Assembly (NCBI RefSeq): GCF_003833015.1
Contig: NZ_RJLQ01000002.1
Location: 124,001 to 188,000 of the forward strand
Direction: 5' to 3'
From: Clostridium sp. E02
Lineage (GTDB): Bacteria > Bacillota > Clostridia > Lachnospirales > Lachnospiraceae
Length of the DNA: 64,000 nucleotides
Of this stretch, positions 17,303 to 26,212 are shown piece by piece. Position 1 is the stretch's first letter; each line of letters starts with the position of its first letter. Made by a program: the position numbers and the translations under genes. The notes beneath the pieces are model-generated. The model was not told the origin of the DNA, did no database searches, and saw only the letters and a program-made list of their open reading frames with translations.

Positions 17303-18369
17303 TTATCAGAGGACGTGCTCCGTTAAGAGTCAGCTTTGGCGGCGGAGGAACCGATGTTGCTCCATTTTGTGTCAAACAAGGAGGAGCCATTATTGGAAGT
17401 ACCATCAACAAATACGCCTACTGTTCCATTGTTCCGAGAGAAGATGAGCAGATTATCGTTCATTCTCTAGACTTTGATATGACTGTAAAGTACAATACCA
17501 GAGAAAACTATGTTTATGATGGACGTCTGGATCTGGTAACCGCTGCCTTAAAGGCAATGGATATCAAAAAAGGGTGCGAAGTGTATCTCCAGTGTGACGC
17601 TCCTCCCGGATCTGGACTGGGAACCTCTTCCACGGTTATGGTGGCACTTCTTACCGCCATGGCAAAATGGAAAGGGGTAGATTTAGATAGCTATGCAATG
17701 GCAGATCTTGCGTATCAGGTGGAACGGGAAGATTTAAAAATCGACGGAGGATTTCAGGATCAGTATGCAGCTACCTTTGGTGGATTTAATTTCATTGAAT
17801 TTCATGGACGTAACGATGTGGTCGTCAATCCACTGAGGATCAAAAAAGAGATCATTCATGAACTAGAATACAATCTGCTGCTTTGTTACACCGGGAACAT
17901 TCACGTATCAGCCAATATTATAAAAGATCAGGTGTCAAATTATGAGAAAAAAGATCCCTTCGATGCGATGTGTGAAGTGAAAGCACTCTCTTATGCGATG
18001 AAGGATGAATTGCTCAAAGGAAATCTCTATAGTTTTGGGAAACTGTTAGACTATGGCTGGCAGAGTAAAAAACGGATGAGCAACAAGATTTCCACCCCTC
18101 AAATTGATGAACTCTACGAAGAGGCAAAAAAAGCAGGAGCTCTTGGAGGAAAACTCTTAGGAGCCGGCGGAGGCGGATTTTTACTGGTATTTTGCCCCTA
18201 TAACGTACGCCATAAGGTGGCGGCACGGATGGAAAAAGCGGGTGGACAGTTAACGGACTGGAATTTTGAACTTCGGGGAGCTCAGGCATGGATCACCGAT
18301 GAGGCAAGATGGGATTATAAAGAAGTGAAAGTATCCATACCCGATGGAGAATACAAATTTAAATTGTAA
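17299..18369 (+). CDS. hddA: D-glycero-alpha-D-manno-heptose-7-phosphate kinase (GHMP family)
   Basis: A 356-residue GHMP kinase that would phosphorylate heptose 7-phosphate at C1. It begins with RAPLRVSFGGGGTDV, the GHMP substrate motif. The phosphate-binding PPGSGLGTSSTVMVALL is at about residues 97-113, and the C-terminal GHMP motif is LLGAGGGGFLLVF. Length and start match the HddA family, and it overlaps hddC by four bases. A separate GHMP kinase, rather than a bifunctional HldE, points to the alpha-anomer/GDP branch of heptose synthesis and not the LPS ADP-heptose branch. Confidence 0.93.
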   Translation: MIIRGRAPLRVSFGGGGTDVAPFCVKQGGAIIGSTINKYAYCSIVPREDEQIIVHSLDFDMTVKYNTRENYVYDGRLDLVTAALKAMDIKKGCEVYLQCDAPPGSGLGTSSTVMVALLTAMAKWKGVDLDSYAMADLAYQVEREDLKIDGGFQDQYAATFGGFNFIEFHGRNDVVVNPLRIKKEIIHELEYNLLLCYTGNIHVSANIIKDQVSNYEKKDPFDAMCEVKALSYAMKDELLKGNLYSFGKLLDYGWQSKKRMSNKISTPQIDELYEEAKKAGALGGKLLGAGGGGFLLVFCPYNVRHKVAARMEKAGGQLTDWNFELRGAQAWITDEARWDYKEVKVSIPDGEYKFKL

Positions 18370-18419
18370 ATTTTAAGTCATAATAAAACGTGTACACATA
18401 CGTCAGGAGAACGGATTGC

Positions 18420-19001
18420 ATGGATAAAGTTGTATTTTTAGACCGAGATGGAACCATAAACAAAGAGGTGAATTATTTACACCGTCCTTCGGACCTGGTT
18501 CTCCTGCCCGGTGTGGTCTCTTCTTTAAGGAGACTAAAAGAACATGGATTTAAACTAGTGGTCATCACCAATCAGGCTGGAGTGGCAAGAGGATATTATA
18601 AAGAGGAAGACGTGATTAAGCTTCATGCATATTTAAATCAGCTCTTAATAAAAGAAGATGCAGGAATTGACCACTTTTTTTATTGTCCACACCACCCGGT
18701 ACATGGAATTGGAAAGTACAAAACAGCATGTACCTGCAGAAAACCAGAGATAGGAATGTTTCAGATGGCAGAAGCCTTTTTCCAGGTGGACAAAGCGCTT
18801 TCCTACATGATAGGGGATAAGCGATTGGACACGGAAGCAGGGAAAAGATATGGGGTCAACACGGTCTTAGTAGGGACCGGATATGGAAGAGAATCTTACA
18901 GGGGTCTGTCCGAGGAAGAGAAAAAGACAGCCTTTGATGTTTATAAAGAAACCATGGAAGAAGCCGTAGACTGGATCCTTTCAGAAAAGGAGTGTGACTA
19001 G
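18420..19001 (+). CDS. gmhB: D-glycero-D-manno-heptose 1,7-bisphosphate 7-phosphatase
   Basis: A 193-residue HAD phosphatase. The ATG at 18420 follows AGGAG by ten bases and puts FLDRDGTIN (nucleophile and acid/base Asp) at the N-terminus as in GmhB; the open frame begins upstream at a GTG at 18390. A zinc-loop-like CPHHP...CTCRKP lies at about residues 92-114, and IGDKRLDTEAG is the metal-binding motif. It removes the 7-phosphate so that HddC can activate the heptose 1-phosphate. It is separated from gmhA by one base. Confidence 0.93.
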   Translation: MDKVVFLDRDGTINKEVNYLHRPSDLVLLPGVVSSLRRLKEHGFKLVVITNQAGVARGYYKEEDVIKLHAYLNQLLIKEDAGIDHFFYCPHHPVHGIGKYKTACTCRKPEIGMFQMAEAFFQVDKALSYMIGDKRLDTEAGKRYGVNTVLVGTGYGRESYRGLSEEEKKTAFDVYKETMEEAVDWILSEKECD

Positions 19002-19002
19002 G

Positions 19003-19638
19003 ATGGAACCGATGAACTATTTGGATGAACTGATCGAGCGTTATCCCGTATTATCCGGGATCAGAAACCAGATAACGACTGCTTATGAGATTCTGGCAGA
19101 ATGTTATGAGAACGGAGGAACCCTGCTTCTAGCTGGCAATGGAGGAAGTGCGGCCGATGCGGAGCACATTGTCGGAGAATTGATGAAGGGATTTGTAAAA
19201 CCCCGGAAGTTAGAGGCATCGTTTCAGGAAGAACTAAAAAAAGCGGATGTAACGGACGGAAGTTTACTGGCAGAAAAGCTGCAAAGAGGGTTGCCGGCGA
19301 TTGCGCTGACGGGGCATCCAAGCCTTTCCACGGCTTATCTAAATGATGTGGATGGTACCATGATCTTTGCACAGCAAACCCTTGGCTATGGCAAAAAAGG
19401 GGATGTCCTATTGGGGATCTCCACTTCTGGAAATTCTCAGAATGTACGGTATGCCATGACAGTTGCAAAAGCTCTTGGAATGAAAACCATTGGACTATCA
19501 GGTAGAGATGGTGGACGTATGAAAGAGATGGCTGATGTGACCGTTATTGTACCAGAGACAGAGACATTTAAAATTCAGGAACTCCATCTGCCGGTTTATC
19601 ATGCGCTATGCCTTATGCTGGAAGAACGGTTTTTTTAA
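19003..19638 (+). CDS. gmhA: Sedoheptulose-7-phosphate isomerase
   Basis: A 211-residue SIS-domain isomerase that starts the heptose route by converting sedoheptulose 7-phosphate to D-glycero-D-manno-heptose 7-phosphate. LLAGNGGSAADAEHIVGELMKGF is the substrate-binding motif; LGISTSGNSQNV and the C-terminal HLPVYHALCLMLEE complete the fold. The start could be the GTG at 18994 or the ATG at 19003 or 19012. I chose 19003 because AAGGAG lies ten bases upstream and it directly follows the gmhB stop. It is slightly longer than enteric GmhA because of an insert at about residues 68-95. Confidence 0.92.
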   Translation: MEPMNYLDELIERYPVLSGIRNQITTAYEILAECYENGGTLLLAGNGGSAADAEHIVGELMKGFVKPRKLEASFQEELKKADVTDGSLLAEKLQRGLPAIALTGHPSLSTAYLNDVDGTMIFAQQTLGYGKKGDVLLGISTSGNSQNVRYAMTVAKALGMKTIGLSGRDGGRMKEMADVTVIVPETETFKIQELHLPVYHALCLMLEERFF

Positions 19639-19662
19639 ACAGTGATTTCGAAAGGAGGAACT

Positions 19663-21492
19663 ATGGACGATAGACAATGGACGGAAAAAGTGTCAGTCTG
19701 GAAAAGTGAAATCATTGCGGCCTTGCTTTTGTTTGGATTTGCTTTTTTCATCAACAGAGGAATTGAGATCAAAGGTCTTTATATGGACGATTTATATCTG
19801 TGGTCCTGTTATGGAGAACAGTCCTTTGCACAGTTTGTGTTTCCCATAGGAAGCACCCGGTTCCGTTTTGTTTACTATCTGGCTGCCTGGCTTGAGATGA
19901 TGCTATTCGGGAGAGATATTTCCTTATTTGTTCCTTTTAATATTCTACTAAATAGCTGCATTGCCTATACGGTGTATCGATTTGGCAGACGACTCTCCAA
20001 ACGGTGGCTGGTGGGATTTACCGGAGGAATCTTATATTTGCTGTCTCGAATGTCCTATTACCAGATCAGCCAGGTGTATGGTTTGATGGAAAGTCTGGCA
20101 TTATGGGCGGCTCTTGGAATCTTATACTGCCTCTATCGGTATCTTACCGATGAAACCAAGGGGAAACGGTACGTTAAAATCGCAATTCTATTGTATTTTT
20201 CTGTTTGTTTTATTCATGAACGCTATATGGTATTATTGCCATTATTTTATGCAGCATTCTTGTTTAAAAAGGACAGGAGATGGAAACCATGGGGGGGAGT
20301 GACCGGTGCGTTTCTTATTGTACAGGGGATTCGGTTTCTCACCATTGGGAGCTTGTCACCAGCAGGAACCGGCGGAACGGCAGTGGAAGATACCTTCCAT
20401 ATTCTCGGTGCAGTCCGTTTCGCGCTCAGTCAGGTTCTTTATCTATTTGGAATCAATGCAGGCCCGGATCACCTAAACGGATTAAGCTGGATCAATTCCC
20501 CGTCCTGGGTGCGGGTATTTGTGGGATTTGCAGATGTACTCCTATTAATCATGATTATGGTTTTTCTCATCACGCTTATAAAAGAACGGAATCAGTTAAA
20601 AAAACGACTTCCTGTGGTTGGCCTTTTTTTGCTTTTTATTGCCTTATGTATTGGCTCCTCAAGTGTGACCATACGAGTGGAGACTAGATGGATCTATGTG
20701 TCCATGACGGCAGCCTGGCTGTTTGCCTGTTATATGTGTGGCATCGTAGTTCCAAAAAAGGAAGGACAAATCAGTTTAACCAAGCCCCTGTTATATTGTG
20801 GACTGTTCCTTTTATACGGACTGTTTCTACTTCCAGTCGAAAGTTTTTACAGAGGAAACTATGAAAACCTATATTATTGGTCATCCCAGCTGCGTTATAA
20901 TTCTCTGGCAGAAGAAACCTATGGGAAGTATGGAGCCGATATTTTTGGAAAACGGATCTATATTATAGGAAACTCATATGAGATGAGTGATTTTACAGCA
21001 AGGACTTTCTTTAAGACCTTTGATCCGAAGAAGCTGGCACAGGGGACCGAAGTTAACTTTATTGATTCCATTCGGGACATTGGACTAATCGCTCCCAATA
21101 TGCTTATTTTACGGGAGGATCCGGAACACAATGCATTTCAGGATGTAACTGATTTTGTTCGAAACTTAAAATTTGAGCGTGTCTATGGCAGCTATCCAGA
21201 TGGCTGGCTGGATGAAAGTGCAAAAGTCAGAATTATGGCGGGCAAACAGGGAAAACTTAAGATGAAATTTTACTATCCAGGAGTAATCACAGGTCTAGAA
21301 CATGTGATGGTAACCGTAGAAGGAAAGGAAACCACGATTCCCATAGAATCTGCAACAGTGACGGCTGAGATTGATGCCCCTCCTTTTAAGGTATCAGAAG
21401 TAACATTTGAAAGTAATTTTTACTACGAAGCCGCTACGGAAAAGCGGGGGGAGAAACATATGTCTGTTGTCGCCGAGATTACAGCTGATTAA
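19663..21492 (+). CDS. Large polytopic membrane protein, probable GT-C-type glycosyltransferase
   Basis: A 609-residue protein beginning at ATG 19663 behind AAAGGAGG (frame open upstream to 19642). About ten or more membrane segments fill residues 15-400, and a soluble domain of about 200 residues follows. Shortly after the first segment comes a loop with MDDLYLWS; acidic residues in this position are typical of GT-C enzymes that use polyprenyl-phosphate sugars outside the membrane. It is the first of three consecutive proteins of this kind and is followed in the operon by a DPM1-like transferase that could make the lipid-linked donor. I do not recognise a named family. Confidence 0.6.
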   Translation: MDDRQWTEKVSVWKSEIIAALLLFGFAFFINRGIEIKGLYMDDLYLWSCYGEQSFAQFVFPIGSTRFRFVYYLAAWLEMMLFGRDISLFVPFNILLNSCIAYTVYRFGRRLSKRWLVGFTGGILYLLSRMSYYQISQVYGLMESLALWAALGILYCLYRYLTDETKGKRYVKIAILLYFSVCFIHERYMVLLPLFYAAFLFKKDRRWKPWGGVTGAFLIVQGIRFLTIGSLSPAGTGGTAVEDTFHILGAVRFALSQVLYLFGINAGPDHLNGLSWINSPSWVRVFVGFADVLLLIMIMVFLITLIKERNQLKKRLPVVGLFLLFIALCIGSSSVTIRVETRWIYVSMTAAWLFACYMCGIVVPKKEGQISLTKPLLYCGLFLLYGLFLLPVESFYRGNYENLYYWSSQLRYNSLAEETYGKYGADIFGKRIYIIGNSYEMSDFTARTFFKTFDPKKLAQGTEVNFIDSIRDIGLIAPNMLILREDPEHNAFQDVTDFVRNLKFERVYGSYPDGWLDESAKVRIMAGKQGKLKMKFYYPGVITGLEHVMVTVEGKETTIPIESATVTAEIDAPPFKVSEVTFESNFYYEAATEKRGEKHMSVVAEITAD

Positions 21493-21505
21493 GGAAAGAG
21501 GTAGA

Positions 21506-22900
21506 ATGATGAATAGAAAAAGACGATATTATCTGATCCCTGCATTTGGGACCATCTTTTGCCTCTGGTATGTGTTTGCAGCAACCAGTGACGGAATCTA
21601 TTCTGATTATGTCCGCCTTGTAAACAGTTATTTATCCAATGTGTGGGACCCGGCCAGGTTCTTTACTCCAGATATCCTCACCAGGATTCCCATCAATTAT
21701 TTAGGACGAATCATCAACGTCTCATGGTTCGGATACAATCTCATGTTTGACCGGGTACTTGGCGTTTTGGCACTGGGACTTTCCGGTGGCGTCCTTACCG
21801 CCTACTGCATCCGAAAAAAGATTTCGTTTGGGTGGCTTTTGGTGTTAATGATGGTATTTTTTAGTTTGAATAAGTGGGAGATGCTGACAAATGGAAGTGG
21901 TTGGGCACACTTTTTAGCCTTTGCCTTTTTCTATTATCATTATGAAGTTATAGACCGGGTTTATACTGGAGAAGTACGTCCCCATGATCGATGGAAGCTC
22001 TACGTTCTTCCATTTGTCACCACACTTTTTATTGCTGGTCCTTATTGTGCGATCTATTCGGTTACGGTCATCTTAGCCTGTGCCGGAATCTTTTTCCTAA
22101 GAAAAAAAGAATCCAATCGGGATTTTATCCGGTACGGAATTTGTTCTCTGTCGGCTCTGGTTTTATACTTAGGCAGCAATTCGTTTGCAGTAGAGGATCA
22201 TGCGGCTCCGGCAACGGTTTCTTTGTTTACTCAGCTAAAAGATACCCCTGGATTTTTTGCGCGCTTTATTATAAAATCCTTCTCTTCTATGGTGATTGGC
22301 GGAGAACGGGCAGAAGAAATTTTTTCCACCAATACTCCCTTTCTGATCCTTGGCTTGGCTGTGATGGTTTTGTATGCACTGGCACTTTGGCTCCAGTGGC
22401 GTTACAAGGTGTATGAAACAACCTTATTTCCTTTGATTCTTTTAGTGTCGGGTGGACTGAATCATGTTTTAATTGTTCTGTCCCGGTGGATCTTTTTAAG
22501 AGATAATTATGGAATCAGTTCCAGATACGCTCTGCAATACCAGATTGGGATATTGGGGATTTTACTCACTTTTTCCTTGGTCTTAAAACAGCAAAAGAAA
22601 AAAGTGGGTTCCGACTGGCCGCTTCGATTGGCTGCAGGGGCTGCCTGTGCCTTATTTCTCACTGGAAATGTCTATACGACCTATACGGAGATAAAAAAAG
22701 CACCCCTTCGGAAGAATCTTTTTGAAAAAAGAGCAGAACTGTCCCTTCATTTTGAAGAACTCACAGATGAGGAACTTCCAAAAGAATTTGAATATCGGCC
22801 TAGCCGGGCGGATAGCGGAGAGAAGGTTCGAAGTGCACTGACAATTTTAAAAGAAAATGGATACAGTGTATTTCATAATTCCAAGGAAAAAGAAAGATGA
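21506..22900 (+). CDS. Polytopic membrane protein, possible GT-C-type glycosyltransferase
   Basis: A 464-residue membrane protein. The start is the first of two adjacent ATGs (21506/21509) behind AAAGAGG, 13 bases after the previous stop; the frame is open further upstream inside that gene. About ten hydrophobic segments span residues 8-400. The first external loop carries SDGIYSDYVRL, again an acidic-rich segment just after the first helix. A charged tail of about 60 residues ends the protein. It overlaps the next gene by an ATGA junction. No family name can be assigned from the sequence alone. Confidence 0.55.
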   Translation: MMNRKRRYYLIPAFGTIFCLWYVFAATSDGIYSDYVRLVNSYLSNVWDPARFFTPDILTRIPINYLGRIINVSWFGYNLMFDRVLGVLALGLSGGVLTAYCIRKKISFGWLLVLMMVFFSLNKWEMLTNGSGWAHFLAFAFFYYHYEVIDRVYTGEVRPHDRWKLYVLPFVTTLFIAGPYCAIYSVTVILACAGIFFLRKKESNRDFIRYGICSLSALVLYLGSNSFAVEDHAAPATVSLFTQLKDTPGFFARFIIKSFSSMVIGGERAEEIFSTNTPFLILGLAVMVLYALALWLQWRYKVYETTLFPLILLVSGGLNHVLIVLSRWIFLRDNYGISSRYALQYQIGILGILLTFSLVLKQQKKKVGSDWPLRLAAGAACALFLTGNVYTTYTEIKKAPLRKNLFEKRAELSLHFEELTDEELPKEFEYRPSRADSGEKVRSALTILKENGYSVFHNSKEKER

Positions 22901-25176
22901 GTGAGGGTCATATGATACGATCAAGAAAGCACCGTTTTGCAATCTGGATTTTTATGGGGGGGTCTGTGGCTGCAATTTTGTATTCTCTGAAACAGATTCT
23001 GGGGATGGAAGCATTCCACTGGATGATAAATCAAAATGAATATAAGACGATGATGGCAGAGACAGCGGTGCTGTTTGCTGCCTTCTGTTTGTCCGGGCTT
23101 TTAATTCCTGGAAATAGAAGAAAACTCGGTGCTACAATCATAATAACTTCCATATTTTTATGGGCGCATCAGGTGTTTGTTCCAGTGGTGGTCGCTGGAG
23201 GGTATCTATTTGGCATCTTAGGGATGGGACATCTGATCCGGGTCAAACTGTTTAGACTTCCCCAAAAGGACGGAATTGCAGTGGATTTTCTAACCGGAGT
23301 ATCGGCGGTTGTCTCCCTTTTTTGCCTCCTATCAGCTCTTGGATTTGGATCCATTCCTTGGCTAAAGGGCTTTGCTGTTGCAGGGTGGATTCTTTTTGCC
23401 CTTTTTGGAAGATCCGTTTTTAAATCAGAGAGAGTAGAAAATAGAGTTGCCTTTACCAACAGTGAGCTTGTGTTGCTTGCCTTTATTCTGACCATGGTCT
23501 GTATGCAGGCAGGAAGACTTAATATCGCAGTAGATTATGACAGCTTATGGTATGGAGTTCGGTCCCAGTATATCTTAAATAATGGGCATGGAATCTATGA
23601 AAATCTTGGTACCATTGGAATTGTGTACACATACTCAAAGGGATTTGAGGTGCTAACACTGCCGTTAGCAGATCTTCCGTCCTATAGTTTTGTTACAGCA
23701 GTCAACCTATGGCTTTCAGTCGGAGTTCTCTATTTGGGATATCATCTGGGGCGATTTAATTTAAAGCGGGGACAGGCAGTTTTTTTAACGGCTCTGTTAT
23801 CGGGCACACCAGGAATTATGAATATGGCGGTTGCAGCGAAAAGTGATATGATTACCCTGTTGTTTCAGGCGATTTTGTTTTCCTGTTTTTTGTCTTATTT
23901 AAAGAAAGGAACCAGTTCCTATCGTTATCTGGTCTATGGGGTGGCAGCTTATTTGATCAGTCTGACGTTTAAGCCTACGGCCCTGATTTTTTCCACTGCA
24001 GTGTTTGGTATGGGATGTCTTTATATACTTGTTAAATTATTGATTCCTAAATTAGGAAAAGAAAAAGGAAATATCAGTTCTATCTTTGTGCTTCTAAGCG
24101 CAGCGGCAGCACTTCTGGGAATTTGGGGAAGAACCATAAAACTAACAGGACTTCCTGTTACATCTGTGTTCTCTGCCTTTTTCGTGAAGCTGGGATTTCA
24201 TTTGAAATATCCATTCCGGATCAATCATATCCCCAATTGCAATGCCGGATTGTCTATGAAAGAACGGGTTTTGGGGTTCATAAAACGCCTTTACAGTTTC
24301 TTTTTTTCCCCAATAGGACCAGAAATGGACCATGTTATTCTTGCTTGGGGTGGATATTTGTTGTTCTTTCTTTTGATTTTGTGGATTACCGCCCAAATTT
24401 GGGGCAAACATGTGGATAAGGGAGAAAAAAAACACGTATCCGACTTTTTGGGTTTCGTATATGTTCCCTTTCTCATCGTCAATCTCATTGGTTTTGCCAT
24501 GCTAAGCCAGGTGGATGGAAACTACTTTATGCTTCTTTATCTGCTCACGACGATTTGCGTGTTAAAAACCGCGGCGCAGGTGCCGGGTGCTGTGGTATGG
24601 AACAGTGCACGGGGGGCAGGAGCTTTTATACTGATTTTTTCCGTGTTTTTAACAGCTATGACAAACTGGAGCTGGAGTGTTGGATATACGCCGGTGTCCT
24701 TCCATCACAAAGGTTACTATAATCATATAGAAGAAACTCGTAAGAAGATGGAAGAAAAAGGAAATAATAGAATCTGGGAACTGGTGGCTTCCAATCCTCA
24801 GACCCGAATGATTGCCATCGGGAGCCATCCCGAAGTGCTGTCATTCCCATGCAATGTTCAATCCTACGATGATATTACAGGAGTATGGGGGAACGTAAAA
24901 CTAGTAAAAAAGATGGATTACTTCGTGGATTTCATGGAGTATGCAAAGACAGATTTTGTCTATGTTCAGGCAAGCTATATTATGGAAAAGAATCGGTCCT
25001 ATACCCTAGTTCGTGATCTGATTGAAGATGGAAAACTGGTTCCGGTATGCTATGAGAATGGGAATCTGCTGGCCAAGGTGGATCTTAAGGGGAGATACAG
25101 CCATATATCCCAACAAGCACTGACGGAATTCAAGCAATGTTATAGAAAAAAAGAAACCAAGCAAACGAAAGAGTGA
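22897..25176 (+). CDS. Large polytopic membrane protein, probable GT-C-type glycosyltransferase
   Basis: A 759-residue membrane protein, overlapping the previous gene by four bases; an internal ATG at 22912 is an alternative start. It has about 14 hydrophobic segments up to about residue 590 and a soluble tail. The loop NIAVDYDSLWYGVRSQYIL, near residue 210, resembles the catalytic first external loop of GT-C enzymes (Asp before a W/Y-rich segment), although it lies further from the N-terminus than usual. Together with its two neighbours and the DPM1-like gene behind, it suggests modification of the glycan or of wall polymers on the outer face of the membrane. Confidence 0.6.
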   Translation: MSEGHMIRSRKHRFAIWIFMGGSVAAILYSLKQILGMEAFHWMINQNEYKTMMAETAVLFAAFCLSGLLIPGNRRKLGATIIITSIFLWAHQVFVPVVVAGGYLFGILGMGHLIRVKLFRLPQKDGIAVDFLTGVSAVVSLFCLLSALGFGSIPWLKGFAVAGWILFALFGRSVFKSERVENRVAFTNSELVLLAFILTMVCMQAGRLNIAVDYDSLWYGVRSQYILNNGHGIYENLGTIGIVYTYSKGFEVLTLPLADLPSYSFVTAVNLWLSVGVLYLGYHLGRFNLKRGQAVFLTALLSGTPGIMNMAVAAKSDMITLLFQAILFSCFLSYLKKGTSSYRYLVYGVAAYLISLTFKPTALIFSTAVFGMGCLYILVKLLIPKLGKEKGNISSIFVLLSAAAALLGIWGRTIKLTGLPVTSVFSAFFVKLGFHLKYPFRINHIPNCNAGLSMKERVLGFIKRLYSFFFSPIGPEMDHVILAWGGYLLFFLLILWITAQIWGKHVDKGEKKHVSDFLGFVYVPFLIVNLIGFAMLSQVDGNYFMLLYLLTTICVLKTAAQVPGAVVWNSARGAGAFILIFSVFLTAMTNWSWSVGYTPVSFHHKGYYNHIEETRKKMEEKGNNRIWELVASNPQTRMIAIGSHPEVLSFPCNVQSYDDITGVWGNVKLVKKMDYFVDFMEYAKTDFVYVQASYIMEKNRSYTLVRDLIEDGKLVPVCYENGNLLAKVDLKGRYSHISQQALTEFKQCYRKKETKQTKE

Positions 25177-25199
25177 AAGCAGCATTGAGGAGCAAACAT

Positions 25200-26135
25200 A
25201 TGGAAAAAAAATTATCGGTTGTTGTATCATGCTACAACGAAGAACAGGCACTTGGTCAGTTCTATGAGGAAACGCACCGTATTCTAAATAAACTTTACTG
25301 GGATTATGAACTTATCTTTGTCAATGATGGGAGTCAGGATGGCACGGAGGCTGTCTTAAAACAGCTTGCAGCAAAGGATAAAAGAGTGAAAGTGATTTGT
25401 TTTTCCAGAAATTTTGGGCATGAAGCAGCAATGATCGCAGGTCTGGATTACAGCGTAGGAGATGGAATCGTCTGCATGGATGCGGATTTACAACACCCAC
25501 CGCAGTATCTGCCCCAAATTGTGGAGAAGCTAGAAGAAGGCTACGGAGTGATTAATATGGTCCGCACGAAGAATGAGTCTGCTGGTTGGGTTAAAAATTT
25601 TGCTTCTTCTGGATTCTACCGCTTGATCAACGTATTATCCGATGTTAAATTCGAACCCAATGCCTCGGACTTTTTCGCCATATCCAGACAAGCTGCAAAG
25701 GTACTGAAAGAGAACTACAGAGAAAAGGTCCGGTTCTTACGAGGCTATGTGCAAAACATTGGATTTGACCGGACAAACATTGAATATGAAGCTCGAGTGC
25801 GGGTAGCTGGAGAAAGCAAGTATAGCATAAAAAAATTATTTGCTTTTTCCATAAATACCATCATGTGTTTTTCCAATCTTCCGTTAAAACTTGGAATCTA
25901 TGCGGGGTGTGGTGCGGGGATCCTTGGAATCTTGATGATGGCTTATACCATATGGAGTTGGGCGAGAGTAGGAACCCCCAGTGGGTATGCTACGATCATC
26001 GTACTGATCTGTTTCATGTTTGCGGTTCTGTTCTTAATTATAGGAGTCATCGGAAATTACATTGCCATCTTGTTTGCAGAATTAAAAGACAGACCCATCT
26101 ATATTGTGAAAGAAACAGAGAATCTTAAGGACTAG
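25200..26135 (+). CDS. DPM1/GtrB-like polyprenyl-phosphate glycosyltransferase
   Basis: A 311-residue GT2 enzyme with two C-terminal membrane segments (about 230-300), the GtrB/DPM1 layout. The ATG at 25200 has GAGGAG seven bases upstream, better than the GTG at 25173. SVVVSCYNEE, FVNDGSQDGT, CFSRNFGHEAA and CMDADLQHPP are the nucleotide- and metal-binding motifs. The enzyme should move a sugar from a nucleotide donor to undecaprenyl phosphate on the inner face, giving the donor for the GT-C-like proteins encoded just upstream. It is the last gene of the operon. Confidence 0.88.
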   Translation: MEKKLSVVVSCYNEEQALGQFYEETHRILNKLYWDYELIFVNDGSQDGTEAVLKQLAAKDKRVKVICFSRNFGHEAAMIAGLDYSVGDGIVCMDADLQHPPQYLPQIVEKLEEGYGVINMVRTKNESAGWVKNFASSGFYRLINVLSDVKFEPNASDFFAISRQAAKVLKENYREKVRFLRGYVQNIGFDRTNIEYEARVRVAGESKYSIKKLFAFSINTIMCFSNLPLKLGIYAGCGAGILGILMMAYTIWSWARVGTPSGYATIIVLICFMFAVLFLIIGVIGNYIAILFAELKDRPIYIVKETENLKD

Positions 26136-26157
26136 GGAGCAGATAGAGTCAAACAAT

Positions 26158-26200
26158 GCAAAAGACACCAGAGATCGATAACCGATTCTAGTGTCTTTTG
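26158..26200. terminator. Bidirectional terminator between convergent genes
   Basis: CAAAAGACACCAGA (from 26158) and TCTAGTGTCTTTTG (to 26200) form a long stem with A and T runs on both sides. One position is C-A on the plus transcript and G-U on the minus transcript. It ends the heptose operon on the plus strand and the lysozyme gene on the minus strand. Confidence 0.85.
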
Positions 26201-26212
26201 TCATTCTATTAT

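Noticed and set aside
21407-21505. Extended N-terminus of the membrane protein at 21506, overlapping the previous gene by about 85 bases
   Set aside because: The extension is basic and unlike a membrane-protein start; ATG 21506 follows AAAGAGG directly after the previous stop.
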